Shown: positions 1 to 8,167 of the stretch, piece by piece
How the letters are laid out: each line of letters opens with the position of its first letter
Numbering within the stretch: the stretch's first letter is position 1
DNA from: Oscillospiraceae bacterium
GTDB lineage: Bacteria; Bacillota; Clostridia; Oscillospirales; Ruminococcaceae
Direction of reading: 5' to 3'
DNA length: 64,000 nucleotides
Assembly (NCBI GenBank): GCA_017545185.1
Contig: JAFWQJ010000033.1
Coordinates: 62,001 to 126,000, forward strand
Notes under the pieces: generated by a model
What the model was told of the DNA's origin: nothing
Databases searched by the model: none
Seen by the model: the letters and a program-made list of their open reading frames with translations, nothing else
Made by a program: the position numbers and the translations under genes

Positions 1-4
1 TTTA

Positions 5-475
5 TCATCTCTGCATAAGCCAGTAGATCACGCCGTACACCGCAGACGCGGCGGTGCCGTAGAGGATGACGGGGCCCGCGATCGTGAAGATCTTTGTCCC
101 GACGCCGAGGATGAAGCCTTCTGTTTTCGCCTCGACCGCGGCCGCCGCGACGGCATTTGCAAATCCCGTGACCGGCACGAGCGTCCCCGCGCCGCCGTGC
201 TTGGCAAGCTTCTGATACAGTCCGGTGCCGGTCAGCATGGCCGCGCAGAACACAAGGATCACGGATGTCCACGCGCCGGCGGTGTCGGCGTCCAGCCCGC
301 GCCGGAGCAGAAACTGCCGGATGACCTCGCCCGTCAGGCAGATGCCCCCGCCGGTGAAAAACGCTTTCAGTACCGTTGCGGCGCAGTTTGTTTTCCGCGA
401 GGTCTGCGCGACCATTTCGCGGTACATGTCCCTGTCCGGGTCACGCAGCCCCTGTGAATGCAGCCGTTCTGTCAT
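5..475 (-). CDS. spoVAC: Stage V sporulation protein AC (SpoVAC)
   Basis: A 156-residue, mostly hydrophobic protein with about four membrane segments, matching the SpoVAC family in length and in its glycine-rich core (GGGICLTGE near the first helix, TLVPVTGFANA in the third). SpoVA proteins form the inner-spore-membrane route by which dipicolinic acid enters the forespore and leaves at germination. Two upstream in-frame starts exist (GTG at 484, ATG at 481), but AGGAG at 484-488 lies 8 nt from the ATG at 475, so that start is chosen. spoVAD and spoVAE would be expected beyond the left edge, which cannot be checked here. Confidence 0.85.
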   Translation of the reverse strand: MTERLHSQGLRDPDRDMYREMVAQTSRKTNCAATVLKAFFTGGGICLTGEVIRQFLLRRGLDADTAGAWTSVILVFCAAMLTGTGLYQKLAKHGGAGTLVPVTGFANAVAAAAVEAKTEGFILGVGTKIFTIAGPVILYGTAASAVYGVIYWLMQR

Positions 476-548
476 ACGCATCACTCCTATCTGCTGACAT
501 TTTGTGCAGATACCGGAATTTTATGCTTTGTGATATGCGATTTTCGCC

Positions 549-577
549 TTGCTTTTTCTCTCGGATTCGTGTATAAT
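549..577 (+). promoter_or_regulatory. Promoter for the UPF0158 gene
   Basis: TTGCTT (549-554), a 17-nt spacer and a perfect TATAAT (572-577) form a sigma-A-type promoter 65 nt upstream of the GTG start at 643. Confidence 0.65.
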
Positions 578-642
578 ATAGGTGTCAGCTTACACACAAA
601 TCTGAATCAGATAGGATGAGAACCATGGAAGAATAATATCAA

Positions 643-1122
643 GTGAAATTATCCGTGTTAGTGGATTCGCTGGATTACTGTTCTGATGTTGAATCGGACG
701 GATACTATGTCATGCAGGGAACCAATGAAGTCGTCCCGTACGGCGAGGACCTCTCAGAGGAGTGTCTGCAGGAGGATCCGCTCTGGGAATATCTGCAGTC
801 ACATCCGTGCATTCAGCTGCCGACCTCTCGCGAGCTGGAAAGATACGCGCCGGAATGGAACAAAGATATCGTATATCAGTACATTGATGAAATGATCGCC
901 GATGCGAAGCAAAAGGATCTTCTGACCCATGCATACAGATCCAAATTTCACAACAAGATCACGCCTGCATTTCCGGGAAGCTCCAAATTCCGCTCGGAAC
1001 TCGGTGCACTTGGCCGCATGGATGAATTCCATCAGTATGTCGTGGAAAAGTTTCGGGCGCATCAGCTCGAATTTATCAAAAAATGGTGCAAAGAAAACAA
1101 TGTGGAGATCATCACGGAATGA
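643..1122 (+). CDS. UPF0158 family protein
   Basis: A 159-residue soluble acidic protein. The amino-terminal MKLSVLVDSLDY and the overall pattern (a short helical opening, then aromatic and acidic blocks such as EYLQSHPCIQLP and RMDEFHQYVVEKFR) match the uncharacterised UPF0158 family, which has no known function. The start is GTG at 643. Its 5' end is odd: an in-frame ATG at 625 with good SD spacing (AGGA at 613-616) is followed by two codons and a TAA at 634-636, so the frame is interrupted nine codons or fewer from the upstream ATG. Translation may reinitiate at GTG 643. It has its own promoter and is monocistronic. Confidence 0.7.
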   Translation: MKLSVLVDSLDYCSDVESDGYYVMQGTNEVVPYGEDLSEECLQEDPLWEYLQSHPCIQLPTSRELERYAPEWNKDIVYQYIDEMIADAKQKDLLTHAYRSKFHNKITPAFPGSSKFRSELGALGRMDEFHQYVVEKFRAHQLEFIKKWCKENNVEIITE

Positions 1123-1166
1123 TCTGTGATCGCGGACAGAAAACCGCCAGCTTATCTGAAACGCAA

Positions 1167-1199
1167 AACGGGTGCCGACTGTTATGGTCAGCACCCGTT
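1167..1199. terminator. Bidirectional-looking hairpin terminator
   Basis: A 9-bp stem (AACGGGTGC at 1167-1175 with GCACCCGTT at 1191-1199) lies between the converging ends of the UPF0158 and flavodiiron genes. On the minus strand it runs into TTTT, so it best serves the flavodiiron gene. Confidence 0.5.
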
Positions 1200-1235
1200 C
1201 GTATATTATCATGGGATCAAAGGAACAATGTATCT

Positions 1236-1282
1236 TTTGCGGGTTCGGGCAAACCCATTTGAAATCATCGCAAAGCGATGCC
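1236..1282 (-). repeat. Short stop-anchored repeat, partial copy (family R2)
   Basis: Read on the minus strand it starts at the flavodiiron stop codon (TAA followed by GGCATCGC), forms the hairpin ATCGC-AAA-GCGAT (1267-1279), and then a second stem GGGTT/AACCC (1241-1256). The same order is seen after ldhA (3461-3540) and the S26-like gene (37941-38011), but here the distal hairpin is missing. Confidence 0.55.
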
Positions 1283-3073
1283 TTATTCGATCGGCTCAAA
1301 GTCCGCGGCACCGTGCTTGCAGAGCGGGCATACAAAGTCCTCGGGGAGCTCCTCGCCCTCGTAGACATACCCGCAGATCGTGCAGACCCAGCCCTTTTTG
1401 CCCTCGGTCTGCGGCTTCGGCTTGACCTTCTCCTGATAGTAGGTATAGGTCATCGTCTCGGCATCGTTGATGACGCGTGCCTCGGTGACCTCGCAGATAA
1501 ACATGCCGTGCGTGCCGAGGTCGATATACTGCTCGACCTTGAGCGACAGCATCGCATTGATGTAATGCGGCAGCATCACAAGGCCGTTATCGGTGCGCAC
1601 CGGCTGACAGTCCGCGAACTTGTCGGCATTTCTGCCGCTGCGGAAGCCGAAGTTCTCGAATACCTTGAACGGCGCGTCCACGGACAGGCAGTTGACATTC
1701 ATGATGCCGGTCTGTTTGATGACATGATGCGAATAGTTCTCCTTGTTGATCGTGACGGCGACGCGGTTCGGCGTATTCGTGACCTGCGTGACCGTGTTGA
1801 CGATCAGGCCGTTGTCCTTGGTGCCGTCATTCGAGGTGACGACATACAGCCCGTAGCCGATGCGGAACAGCGCGGAAAGATCGTTCTTGTCCGCGGTATC
1901 GCTCTGCATGGCGCGGTAATCGCGGCACATTTCCTCTGCGAGCGCCTTGATCTGCTGATTGCTCTCGTCATTCAGCGCCGACTTGATATGCACGGTATTC
2001 TCCGCAAATGTGAGGTTTTTGCAGCCCTCGAGCATCTTCTTCATGACCTTCTCGGCCTGCGGCGCCCATGTGCCGTTCTCGATGAAGCCGACGGTTCTGT
2101 TCGAGAAATTGCGCTCGGTGAGCTCCTCGATAAAGATGCGCATGAACGGGAAGATCTCCGCATTATAGGTCGTCGTCGCAAGAACGATCTTGCCGTAGCG
2201 GAACGCATCCTCAACGCACTCCGCCATATCCTCGCGGGCGAGATCATTGAGCGCGACCTTCGGGCAGCCGTTCGCCTTCAGTTCATCCGCGAGCTTTTCG
2301 GCAGCGCGCTTGGTATTGCCGTAGACAGAGGTATAGAACACGGCAATGCCCTCGGTCTCTGTGCCGTAGGACGACCATGTGTCATACAGCCCGATATAGT
2401 AGCCGAGGTTCTCGGTCAGCACGGGGCCGTGCAGCGGGCAGATGATCTGAATATCGAGCCCTGCGGCCTTTTTCAGGACAGCCTGCACCTGTGCGCCGTA
2501 CTTGCCGACGATACCGAAATAATAGCGTCTTGCCTCGCAGGCCCAGTCCTCCTCAACATCGAGCGCGCCGAACTTGCCGAAGCCGTCCGCAGAAAAGAGC
2601 ACCTTGTCCGTGCTGTCGTAGGTCATCAGGACTTCCGGCCAGTGCACCATCGGCGCTGCGACAAATGTCAGCGTATGCTTGCCGAGCTCCAGCGTATCCT
2701 TTTCCTTGACGATGATGCGGCGGTCGGCGTAATCACAGCCAAAGAAATTCTGCATCATCTGGAACGCCTTTGCAGAAGCGACGACGGTCGCATCCGGGTA
2801 AAGGTTCAGGAAGTTTGCGATATTGGCGGAGTGATCGGGCTCCATGTGCTGCACAACGAGATAATCGGGCTTTCTGCCGTTCAGCACAGCAGAAAGGTTA
2901 TCGAGCCACTCATGCGTAAAATTGCGGTCAACGGTGTCCATGACGGCGATCTTCTCGTCCATGATGACATAGGAATTATACGCCATGCCGTTCGGGACAT
3001 CATACTGCCCCTCGAACAGGTCGATCTGATGGTCGTTGACGCCGATATAGCGGATGTCGGTTGTAATATTCAT
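1283..3073 (-). CDS. Flavodiiron protein fused to flavin reductase-like and rubredoxin domains
   Basis: A 596-residue cytosolic oxygen/NO reductase. Residues 1-240 are the metallo-beta-lactamase-like diiron domain, with HMEPDH at 76-81 (His76, Glu78, Asp80, His81), His144, Asp163 and His215 as iron ligands. Residues 244-385 are the FMN-binding flavodoxin domain (YTSVYGNTK). Residues 405-535 resemble a flavin reductase domain (RIGYGLYVVTS). Residues 558-596 are a rubredoxin with two Cys pairs (CTICGY and CPLCKHG). Family members reduce O2 to water or NO to N2O; the fused domains probably feed electrons from reduced pyridine nucleotide (inference). Start at 3073 behind AAAGGAG. Probably monocistronic; its stop codon abuts an R2 repeat. 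Confidence 0.9.
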   Translation of the reverse strand: MNITTDIRYIGVNDHQIDLFEGQYDVPNGMAYNSYVIMDEKIAVMDTVDRNFTHEWLDNLSAVLNGRKPDYLVVQHMEPDHSANIANFLNLYPDATVVASAKAFQMMQNFFGCDYADRRIIVKEKDTLELGKHTLTFVAAPMVHWPEVLMTYDSTDKVLFSADGFGKFGALDVEEDWACEARRYYFGIVGKYGAQVQAVLKKAAGLDIQIICPLHGPVLTENLGYYIGLYDTWSSYGTETEGIAVFYTSVYGNTKRAAEKLADELKANGCPKVALNDLAREDMAECVEDAFRYGKIVLATTTYNAEIFPFMRIFIEELTERNFSNRTVGFIENGTWAPQAEKVMKKMLEGCKNLTFAENTVHIKSALNDESNQQIKALAEEMCRDYRAMQSDTADKNDLSALFRIGYGLYVVTSNDGTKDNGLIVNTVTQVTNTPNRVAVTINKENYSHHVIKQTGIMNVNCLSVDAPFKVFENFGFRSGRNADKFADCQPVRTDNGLVMLPHYINAMLSLKVEQYIDLGTHGMFICEVTEARVINDAETMTYTYYQEKVKPKPQTEGKKGWVCTICGYVYEGEELPEDFVCPLCKHGAADFEPIE

Positions 3074-3125
3074 TGCAATACTCCTTTACTGTTTATTTTC
3101 TGCGGTTTTTCTGTTGATGTTCTCA

Positions 3126-3465
3126 TCCAAAGGGCTGCCGCCCTTTGGAAACCTGCACGCGCAGAAAGCTGACGGCTGACTGTCGTCAGCCTGACGCTTT
3201 CAGCGCGCTGCGGATTGCTCTGCAATCCGCCTAGGGAGGCCCTCTCTTACAGGGCCCCCCTCTCATCAAAACGCTCCCCCGGAGCGTTTTGATGATTCAC
3301 CCCTGCGGTGCGCCTGACGATAGGGGAGTTTCGCTCGTTGCGACGAGCGACAAGGGCGCTGCCCTTGACCCGCCAGCTTTTTGAAAAAAGCTGGATCAAA
3401 AACTATTATGAGGCTGCAAACGGTTTGCTTACCGCCCGACCGGTTACGCCCCTTCTATCCACACA
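3126..3465 (+). repeat. Long structured repeat R1, copy 1
   Basis: About 340 bp of consecutive hairpins between the flavodiiron and ldhA genes, with a close relative at 31850-32195. Stems include 3128-3149, 3160-3207 (with a symmetric TGAC/TGAC internal loop), 3211-3231, 3265-3293, 3331-3350 and 3373-3394. Several stems differ from the second copy in sequence but remain paired. No convincing ORF is present. It runs directly into an R2 repeat at 3461. An RNA or a non-autonomous mobile element are both possible. Confidence 0.75.
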
Positions 3466-3540
3466 ATGGGGTCTGGGGACTAGTCCCCAGCGGGGGCTTG
3501 GGGGCAGCGCCCCCATTCTAAATCATCGCGAAGCGATACC
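3461..3540 (-). repeat. Short stop-anchored repeat, full copy (family R2)
   Basis: On the minus strand it begins at the ldhA stop codon: TAA, then GGTATCGC, the hairpin ATCGC-TTC-GCGAT (3525-3537), a G/C stem (3500-3514), and a distal stem CTGGGGAC/GTCCCCAG (3473-3490). The same series recurs at 37941-38011 and 44070-44155. Confidence 0.65.
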
Positions 3541-4557
3541 TTATTTCTGCGTCCCGTGGACGATTTCGCCGTCTTTCCAGACCAGTTCGTTTGCGCAGGC
3601 TCCGTCATCGTGCAGCGACTTCATATTGAGGACAGTTGTCTCAGCAATATTGGTCAGTGCTTCCTCGGTCAGGAACGCCTGATGCGACGTCACGATCACA
3701 TTCGGCATGGAAATGAGCCGCGCCAGAATATCGTCATTCAGGATATGCCCGGAGAGATCCTCATAGAAATACTCGGTCTCCTCCTCGTACACATCCAGAC
3801 ACGCCGCACCGATCTGCCGCGCCTTGATGCCTTCCAGCAGGCACTCCGCGTCGATCAGCGCGCCGCGGGACGTATTGATGAGCACCACGCCTTTTTTCAT
3901 CAGCTTGATCGAATCGCAGTTGACCAGATGCCTTGTCTCGTCGGTCAGCGGGCAGTGCAGCGAAATGATATCGCTGCGGGAGAACAGCTCCTCCAGCGTC
4001 ACATATTCGATATCGGAATCCTTTGCCGGGAACTTGTCGTATGCGATCACATGCATCCCGAAGCCGCGGCAGATATCAATGAACACGCGGCCGATCTTTC
4101 CGGTGCCGACGACGCCGACGGTCTTGCCGTGCAGATCAAAGCCGGTCATGCCGTTCAGCGAGAAGTTGAAATCTCTCGTGCGGATATACGCCTTGTGGAT
4201 GCGCCGCACAGAGGTCAGCAGAAGTGCCATTGCGTGCTCCGCGACCGCATAGGGCGAATATGCCGGCACATGCGCCACGCGCAGCCCGCAGTTTGCCGCC
4301 GCCTTCAGATCGACATTGTTATAGCCCGCACAGCGCAGCGCAACATATTTGCACTCCAGATCGGCGAGCTTTTCGAGCACATCGGCATTCAGGGTATCGT
4401 TGACGAAGCAGCAGACGCCGTCGCAGTTGCGCGCCAGCTCCGCGGTATCCTCGGTCAGTCTTGTTTCGTAGAATTTGAACTTGATGCCGTGCTCCGCGCC
4501 GAAGCGCTCAAAGGACGGCTTATCATACGCTTTTGCGTCAAAAAATGCAAATCTCAT
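3541..4557 (-). CDS. ldhA: D-lactate dehydrogenase (2-hydroxyacid dehydrogenase family)
   Basis: A 338-residue NAD-dependent enzyme of the D-isomer 2-hydroxyacid dehydrogenases, reducing pyruvate to D-lactate to regenerate NAD+ in fermentation. Visible features are the Rossmann motif GVVGTGKIGR in the middle, the catalytic arginine in INTSRGALID, and the catalytic histidine in TSHQAFLTEEA, which is the LdhA form of that motif. The length is normal. Start at 4557 with GGAG 9 nt upstream. It lies behind a small hypothetical gene, with a hairpin terminator between them, and its stop codon is the first codon of an R2 repeat. A related 2-hydroxyacid specificity cannot be excluded. Confidence 0.88.
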   Translation of the reverse strand: MRFAFFDAKAYDKPSFERFGAEHGIKFKFYETRLTEDTAELARNCDGVCCFVNDTLNADVLEKLADLECKYVALRCAGYNNVDLKAAANCGLRVAHVPAYSPYAVAEHAMALLLTSVRRIHKAYIRTRDFNFSLNGMTGFDLHGKTVGVVGTGKIGRVFIDICRGFGMHVIAYDKFPAKDSDIEYVTLEELFSRSDIISLHCPLTDETRHLVNCDSIKLMKKGVVLINTSRGALIDAECLLEGIKARQIGAACLDVYEEETEYFYEDLSGHILNDDILARLISMPNVIVTSHQAFLTEEALTNIAETTVLNMKSLHDDGACANELVWKDGEIVHGTQK

Positions 4558-4578
4558 GAAAAAATTCTCCGTGATTCA

Positions 4579-4617
4579 AAACGGGGCAGGCGGGCGCGCG
4601 TCCCGACCTACCCCGTT
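4579..4617 (-). terminator. Terminator of the 74-residue hypothetical gene
   Basis: An imperfect G/C-rich inverted repeat with arms CGGGGYAGG/CCTRCCCCG, flanked by AAAC and ending in GTTTTG on the minus strand. It lies just after the stop at 4624 and before the ldhA ribosome-binding site. Confidence 0.55.
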
Positions 4618-4623
4618 TGCGCT

Positions 4624-4848
4624 TTAGTTCAGGTTCACCGTGTCCATCATGCTTGCGAGCTGATCGTAATATTTCTTCGATTCAGCCTCTGTATCAAACA
4701 TCATGTTGATGACACTTTCCGCACTCTTGAAGCCGATGCGGATGCCGTACTGCTGCTTGCCCTTCGCGAGCGCCTCCTCAAGGGTAAAGCGCTTCATGAA
4801 CGAAACGGATTCAGCATTGATCATGGTATCTCTGACTCTCAAAAACAT
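4624..4848 (-). CDS. Small hypothetical protein
   Basis: 74 residues, no signal peptide and no membrane segment. The sequence starts MFLRVRDTMINAESVSF and ends in a charged helix (DTEAESKKYYDQLASMMD). I do not recognise the family. The start at 4848 is chosen because AAAGGAGG lies 7 nt upstream; the frame extends eight codons further without a better site. It sits between msmX and ldhA and is bounded by hairpins on both sides, so it is probably its own short transcript or a read-through product. Confidence 0.6.
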   Translation of the reverse strand: MFLRVRDTMINAESVSFMKRFTLEEALAKGKQQYGIRIGFKSAESVINMMFDTEAESKKYYDQLASMMDTVNLN

Positions 4849-4900
4849 AACAGATCCTCCTTTTGCTGCCATTCAAGGCGCATGATTGTAATATGTGCAT

Positions 4901-4936
4901 AACGACCCGTCCTGCCGGACAGCAGAACGGGTCGTT
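4901..4936 (-). terminator. Terminator of the sugar-ABC ATPase gene
   Basis: Perfect 11-bp stem (AACGACCCGTC-type arms at 4901-4911 and 4926-4936) immediately after the stop at 4952. The minus-strand arm ends in GTCGTT; the U tract is weak. Confidence 0.6.
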
Positions 4937-4951
4937 TGTACGAACAGGTAA

Positions 4952-6091
4952 TCAGTTGATAATCGTCTTTTCGGTTTCCTTGTCGAAGAGGTGGATCTTC
5001 TCCGCATCGAAGACGACGTCGATCTCGTCCTGCGGACGAGCGGTAGACTTCGGGGAAACACGGGCGGTGATCTTGTAGCCCTCGAAATCGAGGTACAGAT
5101 AGGTCTCAGCACCCATCAGCTCGGTAATCTCAACATTGCACTTGACGATACCGGTCGTCGCGTTTGCGAGGTACTGCGGCTCATCGTGGACGTTCTCCGG
5201 ACGGATGCCCATGATAACTTCCTTGTCAATGTAGTGCTCGAGATCCGGGGTGACCTTGCTCTGCGGCAGCTCGACCTCAGCGGTCATGCCTCTGTAGTTC
5301 TTGGTATCCTGCGAGCCGAACACAACGACGTACTTGCCGTCACGGTAGGTGAGGACAGCGTCGATGAAGTTCATCTGCGGAGAACCGAGGAAGCCTGCAA
5401 CGAACTTGTTGCACGGGGTCTCGTAGAGGTTCTGCGGGGAGTCGATCTGCTGCACGAAGCCGCCCTTCATGACGACGATGCGGTCGCCCATGGTCATAGC
5501 CTCGGTCTGGTCATGCGTAACATAGATGAAGGTTGTGCCGAGACGCTTGTGAAGCAGGGAGATCTCGGTTCTCATCTGTGCACGGAGCTTTGCGTCCAGG
5601 TTGGACAGCGGCTCGTCAAGCAGGAAGACCTGCGGGTTACGGACGATTGCACGGCCGAGCGCCACACGCTGACGCTGACCGCCGGACATTGCCTTCGGCT
5701 TACGGTTGAGCAGCGGGGTCAGGTCAAGGATTCTTGCAGCCTCCTCGACCTTTCTTGCGATCTCATCCTTCGGCACCTTGCGGAGCTTCAGGCCGAATGC
5801 CATGTTATCAAAAACCGTCATATGCGGATAAAGAGCGTAGTTCTGGAACACCATTGCGATATCGCGGTCCTTCGGAGCGATGTCGTTGACCAGACGGTCG
5901 CCGATGTAGAGCTCACCCTCGGAGATCTCCTCCAGACCTGCGATCATACGCAGGGTCGTAGACTTACCGCAGCCGGACGGGCCGACCAGAACGATAAACT
6001 CCTTGTCGCGGATCTCAAGGTTTACATCGGATACAGCGACAACGCCGCCGGGATACTTCTTGTAAATACCCCGCAAAGACAAACTTGCCAT
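4952..6091 (-). CDS. msmX: MsmX/UgpC-type ABC transporter ATPase
   Basis: 379 residues, the ATPase subunit of carbohydrate importers of the CUT1 class, acting on the cytosolic face of the membrane. It has Walker A (GPSGCGKST, about residue 38), signature MSGGQRQRV, Walker [13 protein letters not shown], the H-loop VTHDQTEAM, and a C-terminal OB-type regulatory region ([10 protein letters not shown]). MsmX-type ATPases often serve several sugar transporters from a solitary locus, and no permease or binding-protein gene is adjacent here. AGGAGG lies 8 nt from the ATG at 6091, whereas the ATG two codons upstream is too close, so 6091 is the start. Supplying a cellodextrin importer would fit the cellobiose phosphorylase at 47659 (inference). 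Confidence 0.9.
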   Translation of the reverse strand: MASLSLRGIYKKYPGGVVAVSDVNLEIRDKEFIVLVGPSGCGKSTTLRMIAGLEEISEGELYIGDRLVNDIAPKDRDIAMVFQNYALYPHMTVFDNMAFGLKLRKVPKDEIARKVEEAARILDLTPLLNRKPKAMSGGQRQRVALGRAIVRNPQVFLLDEPLSNLDAKLRAQMRTEISLLHKRLGTTFIYVTHDQTEAMTMGDRIVVMKGGFVQQIDSPQNLYETPCNKFVAGFLGSPQMNFIDAVLTYRDGKYVVVFGSQDTKNYRGMTAEVELPQSKVTPDLEHYIDKEVIMGIRPENVHDEPQYLANATTGIVKCNVEITELMGAETYLYLDFEGYKITARVSPKSTARPQDEIDVVFDAEKIHLFDKETEKTIIN

Positions 6092-6270
6092 TCTCATGTC
6101 CTCCTGTGATTTCTCAAAAATTATCCATGCAGAGCCGACAGCACCGGACGGACGATCCGGCATGTCTCATCCTGCAAGTATGCGCCTGACCGCATACATA
6201 ATGAAACAAATTTAACCTGCGGAAATCCGTGCCGGAACGGACAGTTCAAGCACATAAAACCGCTGATACA

Positions 6271-6299
6271 ATCATACCAGATTTTCGGCGTTCGGTCAA
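6271..6299 (-). promoter_or_regulatory. Promoter of the sugar-ABC ATPase gene
   Basis: On the minus strand: TTGACC (6299-6294), 17-nt spacer, TATGAT (6276-6271). A 5' leader of about 175 nt follows, in which I recognise no riboswitch. Confidence 0.65.
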
Positions 6300-6326
6300 G
6301 ATGATTATTGACCAAACTTCATTCCT

Positions 6327-7097
6327 TTACTTTATCCAATATGACGAAAGATTTTCCGCGCAAAAAGCGCAGACAGTTGAAATATCTGAATTTTTCAGCG
6401 CAGATTCTATATCTTTGTTGAAAAGTGGCAAATAGCGTTTTTCGGGCAGATCCGGGGGTAACTGCAGCATTCCGATCTGTACGCGGAGCAGGTTTTCAAC
6501 ATGATTGCCGACCGCGGCAAACATGCGCCGGACCTGATGATACTTCCCCTCATGCAGTTCCAGAACCGCAAGATCAGACGCGATCGCACAGCATTCCGCC
6601 GGCTGACATGCCTCCTCGCGGCCGCCCTCACGGAGCAGAATGCCGTCCCGGAATTTCCGGACATATTCCGGCCGGAACGGGTCGCGCAGCCTTGCTAAAT
6701 AATACTTCGCGACATGGTGCTTCGGGGAGATCATTCTGTGCGCGGTCACGCCGTCATCGGTGATGAGCAGCAGACCGGAGGTATCCTTATCGAGTCTGCC
6801 GACCGGTGCAAGCTTCGGCAGCCGGTCAGCGGGGTCAAGCAGATCGAGCACGGTTTTCTGCTTCGGGTCGCGGGCGGCTGTAATGACGCCCTCCGGCTTA
6901 TGGAGCAGGAACCAGTGAAATTCGCTGTAGGAAACGGGACTGCCGCGCAGCGTCACCGCATCGGTCTCAGGCTGCACAGCCGCATCCGGCTTCCGGATGA
7001 CCGTCCCGTTGACGGTCACGGCGCCGTGCCGGATCAGCTCGCCCAGTTCCCTGCGGGAGAGCGCGGTCTGTCCGGATAAGAAACGGTCAAGCCGCAT
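6327..7097 (-). CDS. rsuA: 16S rRNA pseudouridine synthase RsuA family
   Basis: 256 residues. An N-terminal S4 RNA-binding domain (MRLDRFLSGQTALSRREL, about 1-50) is followed by the RsuA/RluB-type catalytic domain with the nucleophilic aspartate in GRLDKDTSGLL (about residue 105) and the helper motif EGKYHQVRRMFAAVGNHV. It isomerises a specific uridine of small-subunit rRNA. The C-terminal 20 residues after the family fold are an unremarkable extension. It reads away from the DUF4830 gene, with which it shares a divergent intergenic region of about 70 bp. Confidence 0.85.
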   Translation of the reverse strand: MRLDRFLSGQTALSRRELGELIRHGAVTVNGTVIRKPDAAVQPETDAVTLRGSPVSYSEFHWFLLHKPEGVITAARDPKQKTVLDLLDPADRLPKLAPVGRLDKDTSGLLLITDDGVTAHRMISPKHHVAKYYLARLRDPFRPEYVRKFRDGILLREGGREEACQPAECCAIASDLAVLELHEGKYHQVRRMFAAVGNHVENLLRVQIGMLQLPPDLPEKRYLPLFNKDIESALKNSDISTVCAFCAENLSSYWIK

Positions 7098-7167
7098 ATC
7101 AGAACCTCACAAGGTATATCAGCGGGATATCCCGCATAGATATCATTCAGAAAAGGGGGTGATCGCC

Positions 7168-7587
7168 GTGCAGAGAACGAAGAAGCGGTTTCTCCGCACC
7201 ATGATTTTATGTCTGCTTCTGCTTCTGCTTGCCGCCGTTTGGCTGATGCGGAAACAGCCGCAGCAGGATGCTGTCATTCTGCCGGATGCAGCCGCTGCCG
7301 AAGCATGGCTGACGCTGCGCGGCTGGCAGCTCGGGGAACCGTCCGTCCGCGATACACAGATCCCGGATGCATGGAGCACCGCAGCGGGCCAGCGCTGGCT
7401 GACAGTGCAGCATCAGCAGGGGCTTTCGCCGGAGCAGTACGCAGGACAGTGTGCAAAGCAATATCTATACCCCGTGGAGAACGGGATCTCACCGCACTGC
7501 AAAGCGGAGCTGCTGATCGCCGGGGATGCGCTCGCGGGCGCACAGATTTATGACGAAGAAACGCAGCTTATTTATCCTGTTCGCTGA
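7168..7587 (+). CDS. DUF4830-like anchored protein
   Basis: 139 residues: a basic start (MQRTKKRFLR), one membrane anchor or signal segment (TMILCLLLLLLAAVWLM, about 11-27), and an extracytoplasmic domain with the spacing of DUF4830 (AWLTLRGWQLGEP, IPDAW, LSPEQYAGQCAKQYLYPV, GAQIYDEE). Its function is unknown. The start is GTG at 7168, preceded by AAAGGGGGTGATC; longer versions of the frame run into rsuA on the other strand and are rejected. Its last 20 bases overlap the 3' end of nrdR tail to tail. Confidence 0.65.
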   Translation: MQRTKKRFLRTMILCLLLLLLAAVWLMRKQPQQDAVILPDAAAAEAWLTLRGWQLGEPSVRDTQIPDAWSTAAGQRWLTVQHQQGLSPEQYAGQCAKQYLYPVENGISPHCKAELLIAGDALAGAQIYDEETQLIYPVR

Positions 7588-8053
7588 CTGCGTTCTCTGC
7601 GTTTTCGGCCTTCTCCTGCATTTCGCTGATGACGCGGACGAAATCCGCGGCGTCGGAAAAGCGCAGATACACCGAAGCAAAGCGGACATAGGCGACCGGG
7701 TCGATCTTGATGAGCCGCTCCATGACCATGCTGCCGATGCGGTCGGGGGAGACCTCCGCGACCATTTCATTTGCAAGCTCGGTTTCGATCTCATCGACGA
7801 GCTGATTGACCTGCTCGTTTTTGACCGGCCGCTTCTTGATCGAGTTGTAGATGCCGCCCATGAGCTTGTTGCGGTTGAACGGCTCGATCGAACCGTCGCG
7901 CTTGGTCACCATGAGCATGGGTCGTTCCACACATTCAAAGGTCGTGAAGCGCTTGCCGCACACCGTGCAGCATCTGCGGCGTTTTTTCTTTCCTTCCACA
8001 GAGCGCGAATCAATGACCTTTGTATCCTCATACCCGCAGAACGGACAACGCAT
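7568..8053 (-). CDS. nrdR: Transcriptional repressor NrdR
   Basis: 161 residues. The N-terminal zinc ribbon has two Cys pairs (CPFCGY at 3-8 and CTVCGKRFTTFE), followed by an ATP-cone domain (KRDGSIEPFNRNKLMGGI). NrdR senses ATP/dATP and represses ribonucleotide reductase genes by binding NrdR boxes. Start at 8053, where the family begins MRCPFCG, with GGGAG 8 nt upstream; the longer frame has no support. The nrd operon is not in the window. Confidence 0.95.
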   Translation of the reverse strand: MRCPFCGYEDTKVIDSRSVEGKKKRRRCCTVCGKRFTTFECVERPMLMVTKRDGSIEPFNRNKLMGGIYNSIKKRPVKNEQVNQLVDEIETELANEMVAEVSPDRIGSMVMERLIKIDPVAYVRFASVYLRFSDAADFVRVISEMQEKAENAENAVSEQDK

Positions 8054-8167
8054 AGAGGACACTCCCTTCTGTTTTGTAATCTCCGGTTTTCTTTTTCTTT
8101 TTATATCACATGCGTCTGACCGCATGGATTCAGCATTCTTTTCTCTTTGTATCCTGTGTGCTTCCGG

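Noticed and set aside
1172-3172. 666-codon plus-strand open frame
   Set aside because: Antisense to the flavodiiron gene; its length is a by-product of high G+C codon use.
3126-3465. R1 as an insertion sequence or transposon end
   Set aside because: No transposase frame, no target duplication seen, and compensatory stem changes fit a structured RNA or DNA better; mobility remains possible.
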